A stretch of DNA of 6,654 nt. Origin: Lachnospiraceae bacterium (GTDB taxonomy: Bacteria; Bacillota; Clostridia; Lachnospirales; Lachnospiraceae). Shown piece by piece: positions 1-5,497 of this stretch. The translations under genes were made by a program, and so were the position numbers. Each line of letters begins with the position of its first letter. Position 1 is the stretch's first letter. Where the stretch lies: contig JAFRCB010000068.1 of the NCBI GenBank assembly GCA_017404585.1, positions 1-6,654 of the forward strand. The letters run 5' to 3'. Under the pieces are notes generated by a model that ran no database searches, was not told the DNA's origin, and saw only the letters and a list, made by a program, of their open reading frames with translations.

Positions 1-996
1 ACCACATTCTTCCGTGATCGTTACTTTGGTGACACAGATGAATTCGCAACCGATAAGGTGCTGGTCGAATTCAAAGATGGTGACAGGAAAATGGCGCCGT
101 TCGTAGATCCAAAGGCTGGTGACATTCCGGTTGCACGCAACGGGTACCAGCTGCTCGAATTTGAGCCACCTATGATTGCACCGTCGAGGCTGCTTACACT
201 TGATGACCTCAGAAAGAGAGGATTTGGCGAAGCGCTCTATCCGGGTAGCACACCAGCCGAAAGAGCTCGCGCTCTGCAGGTACGTGACATGGAAGAGCTT
301 ACAAGCAGAATCACAAGGCGTGAAGAGTGGATGGCTGCACAGACTATGATCAACAACAAAGTCACGGTGCAGGAATATATCGACGCAGCAACTCAGGGGC
401 AGGCCTTTGACATCTATTTTTACGATTCAAACGGATCAAACCCTGCTGCATACACCGGCACAACATGGACCACATTTGCAATCATGAAGGCGGATGTTGT
501 TGCCATGTGCGACGAGCTTGCTGAATCCGGACTTCCAGCGACAGATCTCGTTCTTGGAGCAACAGCATGGTCTACGGTGAGCCAGTTCTCAGATCTTCAG
601 GCACTTCTTGATAACAGACGTTATGAGTTGGGCGATATGGACGCTGAGATTAATTATCCGGGAGTATCACGTGTCGGAAGACTGAACTTCGATGGCTATA
701 TGCTTGACATCTTTGTTGCTCGCGAGAAGTACATAGACGACAATAATCAGGCACAGAGCTTCTTCCCGGTGAAATCTGCTATGGTAACAGCTGCCGGATG
801 CGGCAAGAGATACTATGGCGCGGTCACTCAGATCCCTTACGGATCGGATGAGCAGGAGACATTCACAGGCCAGAGGATCCCGAAGTTTGTTGTCAATCAG
901 GACAAAGACACCAGAAAGCTGAGACTTGCATCTCGTCCGCTCCCAGCGCCTAAGAACATGGCGCCATGGAGAATCTTTGCTCAGGCCGTATCTTAA
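1..996 (+). CDS. Major capsid protein, lambda gpE family (5' end outside window)
   Basis: Builds the icosahedral head shell. The frame is open from base 1, and 331 residues are visible before the TAA. The first visible residues (TTFFRDRYFG, then DRKMAPFVDPKAG) match the conserved N-terminal part of the gpE family (Pfam Phage_cap_E), so probably only some 10-20 residues are missing upstream. A GTG at 58 is internal to this conserved block and is not the start. The C-terminal half shows the family pattern: an AREKYIDD strand region, FFPVKSAMVTAAG, then RYYGAVTQIPYG and a closing RLASRPLPAP. Lambda gpE is 341 residues, so the length fits. Assignment from remembered family features, with no search run. 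Gene order (accessory head genes, connector, then tail genes downstream) supports it. Confidence 0.95.
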   Translation, partial: TTFFRDRYFGDTDEFATDKVLVEFKDGDRKMAPFVDPKAGDIPVARNGYQLLEFEPPMIAPSRLLTLDDLRKRGFGEALYPGSTPAERARALQVRDMEELTSRITRREEWMAAQTMINNKVTVQEYIDAATQGQAFDIYFYDSNGSNPAAYTGTTWTTFAIMKADVVAMCDELAESGLPATDLVLGATAWSTVSQFSDLQALLDNRRYELGDMDAEINYPGVSRVGRLNFDGYMLDIFVAREKYIDDNNQAQSFFPVKSAMVTAAGCGKRYYGAVTQIPYGSDEQETFTGQRIPKFVVNQDKDTRKLRLASRPLPAPKNMAPWRIFAQAVS

Positions 997-1026
997 GCCA
1001 TGGCAAAGTGAAGAAAGGAGCTAACC

Positions 1027-1452
1027 ATGAAACTGATTCAAATCATCAATGGCACATATGGCTTCCGTCCCAGCCCTTTCGTTGTTGAACCGAAGAAAGC
1101 GAGCGATCCGCCCTTTGAGGTAAACGATGAAGAGGCTGAACGGCTCGTGAATCTCGGTGTTGCCAAGGTAGTTGACGAAGTTGTTCCGGAAAAGGAAACG
1201 AAAGAGGATGCACCTGAGGCAGAGGTAGAGGCGCCTGAAGAAGTTCGGGAAGCAGAGCCGGAAGACGAGCCTGATGTCAAAGAGGATCAGGCACTTGAGT
1301 CTAAAACGAACGCCGAACTGTCGGCGATTGCTGATGGACTCGGCATTGAGATCCCGAAGCGCGCCAAGAAGGCTGACATCATAGCAGCCATCCGAGGAGC
1401 CGAAGAGGACGATGATGAGATGCCTGACTTAAGTGCCGCGGATCCGGAATAG
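1027..1452 (+). CDS. Head-region accessory protein with acidic linker and HeH/SAP-like C-terminal domain
   Basis: Unnamed 141-residue protein directly after the capsid gene. Three parts are visible. Residues 1-50 form a small domain with an INGTYGF motif and an EEAERLVNLGVAK helix. Residues about 52-88 are a highly acidic Glu/Asp/Pro linker. Residues about 92-123 (NAELSAIADGLGIEIP then KKADIIAAI) resemble the helix-extended-loop-helix HeH/LEM/SAP fold often seen in phage head-region proteins. The start is fixed by AGGAG at 1016-1020, six bases before ATG. The N-terminal domain recurs in the next gene. It ends in TAG, the only gene here to do so. Reading through would add just five codons before a TGA that overlaps the next start as ATGA. 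A head decoration, fibre or DNA-contact role is inferred from position only. Confidence 0.85.
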   Translation: MKLIQIINGTYGFRPSPFVVEPKKASDPPFEVNDEEAERLVNLGVAKVVDEVVPEKETKEDAPEAEVEAPEEVREAEPEDEPDVKEDQALESKTNAELSAIADGLGIEIPKRAKKADIIAAIRGAEEDDDEMPDLSAADPE

Positions 1453-1463
1453 GAGGAAGCATC

Positions 1464-1724
1464 ATGATCAGAATGATAAAAGGCACTTACGGACTTGTCA
1501 CGGAGAATGGAGAGATCCATGCCATGACACCGGAATCAGGGCCATTCTCGGCAAGTAAGGCAGAGGAAGCGAAGCTTGTTGGACAGGGAGTGGCGAAATA
1601 TGAGGCGGATCCGGAAAAGCCTGCAAAGGAAAGCAAACCGGAAAAGAAATCCGCCAAGGCTGCGGATGAGCGGGGCGTAGGCAAGAAAACCGCAGCTAAA
1701 TCTGAGAAGAAGGCAAAGAAGTGA
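1464..1724 (+). CDS. Small head-region protein with lysine-rich tail, paralogue of the preceding gene
   Basis: Unnamed 86-residue protein. Residues 1-46 (MIKGTYG near the start, then PFSASKAEEAKLV and QGVAKY) repeat the N-terminal domain of the upstream gene product. Residues about 52-86 are a disordered-looking Lys/Ala/Ser/Glu tail with more than ten lysines, reminiscent of histone-like or nucleic-acid-binding tails. The start is supported by AGGAGG at 1451-1456, seven bases upstream, which overlaps the previous stop codon. Its TGA overlaps the next gene's GTG as GTGA, which suggests translational coupling. I do not recognise a named family. A head-accessory or DNA-contact role is inference from position and charge. 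Confidence 0.83.
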   Translation: MIRMIKGTYGLVTENGEIHAMTPESGPFSASKAEEAKLVGQGVAKYEADPEKPAKESKPEKKSAKAADERGVGKKTAAKSEKKAKK

Positions 1725-2038
1725 GTTTTAAGGATCAGATCGCTGAAGATCTGGACTCGGTTTTTCTGAACCTTGACGAGTTCGGAGAGGAGCATAAAAT
1801 CGAAGGATCCAATGTGACGGTGGTTATGAACAATGACCAGCTGGAGACACTTAAAAAAGGACAGATTCTTGGACTGGTTGAGGCGGATGTCATGATATTC
1901 GCCAAAGTCGACGATCTTCCGAGGGACCTCGATCCAGGAAGGCTTCTCAATGTGGATGGCCGTGAGATGATCATCATCAAAGCTGGCCGGAACATGGGAC
2001 TCGCTGAAGTAGCGCTACGCCAGAACAGAACAGGATAA
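1721..2038 (+). CDS. Head-tail connector (head closure/stopper-like, gpFII/Gifsy-2 type)
   Basis: A 105-residue protein beginning at GTG (1721), with GAAGAAGG at 1706-1713 placed seven bases upstream. The start overlaps the previous stop by four bases. The pattern is an N-terminal helix (FKDQIAEDLDSVFLNLDEF), then GEEHKIEGSNVTVVMNND, then beta segments (GLVEADVMIFAKVDDLP, GRLLNVDGREMIIIKAG) and LAEVALRQNRTG. This layout fits the small connector family annotated as Gifsy-2 'ATP-binding sugar transporter-like' and lambda gpFII-like joining proteins, which close the DNA-filled head and receive the tail. The annotated family name is misleading: no transport role is implied. Position between head and tail genes supports the role. 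Family assignment is from memory; the gene itself is secure. Confidence 0.83.
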   Translation: MSFKDQIAEDLDSVFLNLDEFGEEHKIEGSNVTVVMNNDQLETLKKGQILGLVEADVMIFAKVDDLPRDLDPGRLLNVDGREMIIIKAGRNMGLAEVALRQNRTG

Positions 2039-2049
2039 GGAGGCAGCGT

Positions 2050-2676
2050 ATGAACTTTACCGAGTGCGTCGACAATGTTGTCGCCTGGCTGGATGACGTT
2101 TGTAAAGAAATAGAGCTAAAAGTGCCGGATGACTACTTGAACGACGATGATTATAACGTCGCGACTACACATCCGGCAGCGTTCCCGCTGTATGTACCAG
2201 GTAAGGACAGGCTGCCGCCGAACGTAGCGGCACCGATTCCTTCTGTGTGTGCTCAGCTTATGGAAGGTTCCGACGATCTCAAAGAAGGCAAACGTATCCT
2301 CAAGATACGGCTCTGTCTATCGTGTTGGAATCCTGGCACGCATAGCGATGGGACGTACATGCCGAGGAAGAACGAAGAGGCGCTGGGTGGGTATTCTTAT
2401 TACAGACTATCCGAGGGATCCTCGCAGACTTACAAGCGTAACATGAACGGCTGGAAGGATGCGTTCAACTTTGCTGACCTTATTCTGCGAAAGCTTGAGA
2501 AAGAAGAGTACATCAACGGTCTCAGGCTTGTAAAGGAGTCCGACATCAAATTCGGGCTCTTCACAGAAGACGGCAACATCTGGGATTATTATCCTTATTG
2601 GCATAACTGGATCACTTTCGATTTGGAGACCGGGATAACTCCGATGGTGCCGACAGCTTATGAAGATTTAATCTAA
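2050..2676 (+). CDS. Probable tail terminator / neck protein
   Basis: A 208-residue protein between the connector and the sheath, the usual place of the tail terminator (tail completion) protein that caps the finished tail and docks it to the head. Visible features: an N-terminal helix (CVDNVVAWLDDVCKEI), a beta-rich middle (about 62-97, including ILKIRLCLSCWNPGTH), a long helix (about 133-153, GWKDAFNFADLILRKLEKEE) and a C-terminal aromatic strand region (about 173-193, NIWDYYPYWHNWITFDLE). AAGGAGG at 2037-2043 sits six bases before ATG and overlaps the preceding stop codon. I do not recognise a specific family motif, so the function rests on synteny. The sheath gene follows after eleven bases. 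Confidence 0.8.
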   Translation: MNFTECVDNVVAWLDDVCKEIELKVPDDYLNDDDYNVATTHPAAFPLYVPGKDRLPPNVAAPIPSVCAQLMEGSDDLKEGKRILKIRLCLSCWNPGTHSDGTYMPRKNEEALGGYSYYRLSEGSSQTYKRNMNGWKDAFNFADLILRKLEKEEYINGLRLVKESDIKFGLFTEDGNIWDYYPYWHNWITFDLETGITPMVPTAYEDLI

Positions 2677-2687
2677 GGAGGTTATAA

Positions 2688-4364
2688 ATGGCTTACATTC
2701 ATGGAGCTTATGGCGAGATTACTGCAAGCAAGGCCCAGAGTGTCAGAGCCGGTGACGTTGTAGTCGGCTACATCGGAACCGCTCCGGTCAACCTGATCAG
2801 AGGTTATGCGACCAAGAATCTCGTCAATGAACCGATCAAAGTATCTAACATGGCCGAAGCCACAAACATGCTCGGCTATGCTCCAGACTGGGACAAGTTC
2901 ACGCTGTGTGAGGCGTTTGCTGAACATTTTGACAACACAGTGCAGAACATCGGCCCGATCTACGTCGTGAATGTGCTCGATCCTACTGCTCACAGGAAAT
3001 CGACACAGGTCACAAAGTCGCTCACATTCTCAAACTTCAGGTGCGAGATCGAAAGCGACACGATCATCCTCGACACACTGGCGCTTGCCGGCATGACAGA
3101 GGGTACAGATTACAGCGTCGAGTATAACTTCGCAAAAGGTACGGTCATGCTGAAGTTGCTGGGCTCATCATCGAGCACAACGGTGAATGCGACGTACTAC
3201 GAAATCGACGCGGATGCGGTGGACTCTTCCGCAATTATCGGATCCAAGACATCGGAGGGTGTTTACAAAGGACTCTATGCGTTTGATCTTCTCTATTCAA
3301 AGTATAACGCGATCCTGAACATCCTTGCAGCTCCAGGCTGGAGCCATATCCCGGCGGTCTATACAGCTATGGTGAGTAAGGTCACAAAGCTGAACGGGCA
3401 TTGGGATGGCTTCGCCCTCGCTGATATCCCGGTCGAGGATGCTAAGAGTGAAGAGGCTACGGTCAACAGTCATGTCGCAACTGTCGCAGATGCGAAGCTG
3501 ATAGAAAGCACTGTTGAAGTCTGGAATGCTGCAGGGACTACAAAGGGCGCCCTGACAACAGACTACACGCTGGCATATTCGTCCGGAACTCTGACGGTCA
3601 CGCTTCAGAGCGGTGGTTCTCTGTATTCAGAGAATAAGGTCATCGTGAAGTACAAAGCCACGGTTGCGACAATAGCTGAAGCAATCACATGGAAAGCGTC
3701 GAAGGGATATACATCCGAGAACTCCAAGGTCTTCTGGCCTGAGGTGAAGGATGGAGCCGGCAGGATATTCCACCTGTCAACAGTATGCGCTGCGACAATG
3801 ATGGCAACAGATCTCTCGCATGAGGGTGTTCCGTTTGAGTCACCTTCAAACAAGGAGATCATGGCGACAGCTCAGTACTTCGGGTCTACACCGAAGAATC
3901 AGGGATTTGACCAGGAGACAGCAAACGGCCTGAACGAGAAGGGAATCACGACTGCTGCATTCTGGGCTGGCAGATGGGTCCTCTGGGGTCCGCACACACC
4001 CGCTTATATCTATGGCGGCAACATGGACGAGAGATCGATCTTCGATGCCACTCTCAGGACTCTCATGTATATCACGAACAGCTTCCAGGTGGACCATGGC
4101 ACTCAGATCGACCAGCCAATGACGCCTCAGGACAAAGATTCGATTCTGAACTTCGAGAAGGCGAAACTCGACAGGTTGAAGAGCATCGGAGCGCTGATCG
4201 GCTCGCCGGTTGTCGAATTCGTCGAGTCAGAGAACAGCCTGAGCGATATGATGAACGGCGACTTCGTCTGGCACTTCAATGTCACGAATACGCCGGTCTT
4301 CAAGTCAGGCACTGCTCGCGTAACTTATACGGATGAAGGCTTTGCTGCCTTCTTTGAAGCTTAA
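2688..4364 (+). CDS. Contractile tail sheath protein, P2 FI family, with two inserted beta domains
   Basis: Forms the contractile outer tail sheath whose contraction drives the inner tube into the cell. The product has 558 residues; P2 FI is about 396. The core matches the P2-type sheath: HGAYGEITASKAQSVRAGDVVVGYIG at the N-terminus, PIYVVNVLDP near 90-99, the SSAIIG, GLYAFDLL and NILAAPGWS block near 180-218, KVFWPEV near 347, TTAAFWAGRWVLWG near 421-434, and a closing strand region near 527-548. The excess length lies in two segments, about residues 104-174 and 257-325, each beta-rich and resembling the other. They interrupt the core where P2 FI runs continuously. AAGGAGG at 2675-2681 sits six bases before ATG and overlaps the upstream stop. 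The tube gene follows directly, the standard pair order. Confidence 0.97.
   Translation: MAYIHGAYGEITASKAQSVRAGDVVVGYIGTAPVNLIRGYATKNLVNEPIKVSNMAEATNMLGYAPDWDKFTLCEAFAEHFDNTVQNIGPIYVVNVLDPTAHRKSTQVTKSLTFSNFRCEIESDTIILDTLALAGMTEGTDYSVEYNFAKGTVMLKLLGSSSSTTVNATYYEIDADAVDSSAIIGSKTSEGVYKGLYAFDLLYSKYNAILNILAAPGWSHIPAVYTAMVSKVTKLNGHWDGFALADIPVEDAKSEEATVNSHVATVADAKLIESTVEVWNAAGTTKGALTTDYTLAYSSGTLTVTLQSGGSLYSENKVIVKYKATVATIAEAITWKASKGYTSENSKVFWPEVKDGAGRIFHLSTVCAATMMATDLSHEGVPFESPSNKEIMATAQYFGSTPKNQGFDQETANGLNEKGITTAAFWAGRWVLWGPHTPAYIYGGNMDERSIFDATLRTLMYITNSFQVDHGTQIDQPMTPQDKDSILNFEKAKLDRLKSIGALIGSPVVEFVESENSLSDMMNGDFVWHFNVTNTPVFKSGTARVTYTDEGFAAFFEA
2997..3209 (+). other. Sheath insert domain 1 (residues about 104-174)
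   Basis: Segment of the sheath gene absent from compact P2-type sheaths, lying between the PIYVVNVLDP strand and the SSAIIG loop. It is predicted to be beta-rich: strands around TKSLTFSNF, DTIILDTLAL, TDYSVEYN, GTVMLKLL and TVNATYYEI. The TDYSVEY then GTVMLKLL pattern is matched in the second insert. Boundaries are by eye from comparison with remembered P2 FI. An Ig-like or similar sandwich fold exposed on the sheath surface is inference. Confidence 0.6.
3456..3662 (+). other. Sheath insert domain 2 (residues about 257-325)
   Basis: Second beta-rich insert in the sheath gene, between the region equivalent to the P2 FI 'GYISAWG' part and the helix beginning TIAEAITWKASKGY. Strands are visible around STVEVWNAAG, TDYTLAYSS, GTLTVTLQ and KVIVKYKA. 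It shares with insert 1 the order of a short strand, TDY plus alternating hydrophobics, a Gly-Thr turn, a second strand, a Ser/Gly-rich loop and a final strand ending in Tyr. A duplicated domain is inferred; boundaries are approximate. Confidence 0.6.
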
Positions 4365-4378
4365 GGAGGTGAGCATCA

Positions 4379-4888
4379 ATGTCAAAATGGCTCGATAACA
4401 AAGGCCCGGTTGTGGCCGACACTGTTTACTGCGAGAGCGAGCTCGTCGCAAAGGACGTCACGTTCACTCTTCCGGGGCTCGAATTCATGACCACGGATAT
4501 CCAGGCGATGGGAAACATGACTGTTCCTCTGTATGGACTGCTTGAGAACATGGAACTCACGATCAACAAGATCGGGATCGATAAGGGCCTCGGTAAGATG
4601 AACGCCCTCAAGCCGCTCAATCTTGAATTCAGATGGGTCCAGGACGTAGTCACTTCAGATGGCACCGTGAAACCTGAAGGCTGCAAAGCATTCATCAAGT
4701 GCATTCCTACTAAGACACCGGAAACTCAAATCGAGACCGGAAGCGCCACGGAAGCAGAATCAACCTACACGGTGACAAGGCAGCAGATATACGTCGGCGG
4801 TGAAGAGTACATGTGCGTCGACCGTCTCTCTCAGATCCTGAGAATCAACGGCATCGACTACATGGAGGACATTACTCCGTTGCTGTAA
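4379..4888 (+). CDS. Major tail tube protein, P2 FII family
   Basis: Forms the stacked rings of the inner tail tube through which DNA passes. The product has 169 residues, the usual size (P2 FII is about 172). The N-terminus shows the family features: an opening DNKGPVVADTVYCES, then VAKDVTFTLPGLEF, an MGNMTVPLYGLLENMELTINKIG block near 44-67, a middle RWVQDVVTSDGTVKPEG region, and a C-terminal YVGGEEYMCVDRLSQILRING. AAGGAGGT at 4363-4370 precedes ATG by eight bases. It follows the sheath gene by fourteen bases. An intrinsic terminator lies 22 bases after its stop, which fits the high copy number needed for tube and sheath compared with the genes downstream. Confidence 0.97.
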   Translation: MSKWLDNKGPVVADTVYCESELVAKDVTFTLPGLEFMTTDIQAMGNMTVPLYGLLENMELTINKIGIDKGLGKMNALKPLNLEFRWVQDVVTSDGTVKPEGCKAFIKCIPTKTPETQIETGSATEAESTYTVTRQQIYVGGEEYMCVDRLSQILRINGIDYMEDITPLL

Positions 4889-4910
4889 ATCTGGCGACAA
4901 TGCAATCATT

Positions 4911-4951
4911 CAAAGCCACTGCTCATTTTCTGGGTGGTGGCTTTGTTTTTT
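4911..4951 (+). terminator. Intrinsic (Rho-independent) terminator between tube and chaperone genes
   Basis: A hairpin pairs 4911-4924 with 4932-4945 around a seven-base loop. The outer nine pairs (CAAAGCCAC with GTGGCTTTG) are perfect, and the inner five include three G-T wobbles. Six T residues follow immediately (4946-4951). No promoter is obvious before the next gene, so it most likely ends only part of the transcripts coming from the sheath/tube genes and lets the rest continue. Confidence 0.88.
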
Positions 4952-4967
4952 CAGAAAGGAGCAAAAC

Positions 4968-5372
4968 ATGGAAACGTTAAAACTAAACAAGCCAATCAAG
5001 GTCAATGGCAAAGATGTGGATGAAGTCACTTATGACATCAACGAGATCGACGGGATCCTGTTCGCGACCGCGGATGCGAAGAAGAAGGCCGCTGCTGGTA
5101 TGAAGACTATGAGTCTGTCTCCTGCTGCTGAGTTCGACTTTGGGTTCCATCTTTATCTCGGGTATGCTGCAATCATCGCGGTGAATCCGCAGTTTGAGTT
5201 TGAAGATCTGGAAAGAATCAAGGGAAAGGATGCCGTGGAGGTCATGAAAATCGGCCGAAATTTTATTCTATCCTCGGAACAGGATTCACAGGAAAGCGGC
5301 TCAGAAAATGCTACAGAGACTACGCCAGAGTCTACCACACCAGCCAAGCCGACCTCGAAAGAAAAAGAATAA
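4968..5372 (+). CDS. Tail assembly chaperone (P2 gpE / Mu gp41-like), upstream frame
   Basis: Binds the tape measure during tail assembly and is not normally part of the finished virion. The 134-residue product has the features of the E/41/14 chaperone family: an N-terminal LKLNKPIKVNGKDVDEVTYD, a DINEIDGILFATADAKKKAAAG helix, a LYLGYAAIIAVNPQFEFEDLERI block, and DAVEVMKIGRNFI near 88-100. Residues 101-134 are a low-complexity Ser/Thr/Glu/Pro tail. AAAGGAG at 4955-4961 precedes ATG by six bases. Members of this family commonly make a second, longer protein by ribosomal frameshifting. A suitable heptamer sits at codons 98-99, right after the conserved domain. It lies between the tube and tape measure genes, as expected. 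Confidence 0.88.
   Translation: METLKLNKPIKVNGKDVDEVTYDINEIDGILFATADAKKKAAAGMKTMSLSPAAEFDFGFHLYLGYAAIIAVNPQFEFEDLERIKGKDAVEVMKIGRNFILSSEQDSQESGSENATETTPESTTPAKPTSKEKE
5258..5264 (+). promoter_or_regulatory. Candidate -1 ribosomal frameshift site (A AAT TTT)
   Basis: In the chaperone frame the bases read A AAT TTT, which satisfies the X XXY YYZ rule for tandem -1 slippage (AAT to AAA, TTT to TTT). A small hairpin follows after a five-base spacer: 5270-5274 pairs with 5281-5285 around a six-base loop. A GGAGG at 5237-5241 lies 16 bases upstream and could act as an internal stimulatory Shine-Dalgarno, although the spacing is longer than at dnaX. The hairpin is weak. The site is placed right after the conserved domain, where the family usually shifts. 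Confidence 0.6.
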
Positions 5373-5482
5373 CGGACTTCATTATGGAGTACGCGGAAGC
5401 AGCGGAGGACCTGGCAGAGGAAAACAAACGCGCTGCAAAGCGGTCGCACAACCCTGCTCCGCCATCGAAGCGTCGCCATTAA
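5264..5482 (+). CDS. Chaperone -1 frame extension (E'/T-like), probably made by frameshifting
   Basis: The -1 frame is open from 5204 to the TAA at 5480-5482. Entered at the AAATTTT heptamer, it adds 72 residues after chaperone Phe99, giving a fusion of about 171 residues. The added part reads like real protein: an aromatic and basic stretch (RKCYRDYARVYHTSQADLE), then an amphipathic helix (ITDFIMEYAEAAEDLAEENK) and a basic tail ending KRRH. The extension fills the 125-base gap between the chaperone stop and the tape measure gene. The stop lies 15 bases before the tape measure ATG. The first internal ATG (5384) has no ribosome-binding site, which argues against a separate gene. In P2 (E+E') and lambda (G-T) the longer product binds the tape measure or tail subunits. 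Not proven here. Confidence 0.62.
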   Translation, partial: YSILGTGFTGKRLRKCYRDYARVYHTSQADLERKRITDFIMEYAEAAEDLAEENKRAAKRSHNPAPPSKRRH

Positions 5483-5497
5483 AACGGGGAGGCCATT

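Noticed and set aside
1038..1280. Ser-rich frame on the - strand opposite the acidic head-region gene
   Set aside because: It is the mirror of Glu/Asp/Ala codons, with no ribosome-binding site and against the direction of a dense operon.
3974..4336. A 120-codon + strand frame inside the sheath gene
   Set aside because: It lies wholly within the conserved sheath C-terminus, and its product has no recognisable pattern.
5363..5369. A later slippery site (A AAA GAA) near the chaperone stop
   Set aside because: Only the first codon can re-pair after slipping; the second cannot. AAATTTT upstream fits the tandem rule fully. It remains a weak fallback.
5384..5482. A separate 32-codon gene starting at the ATG at 5384 in the -1 frame
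   Set aside because: No ribosome-binding site precedes it, and the same frame reads sensibly well upstream, so a frameshift extension explains it better.
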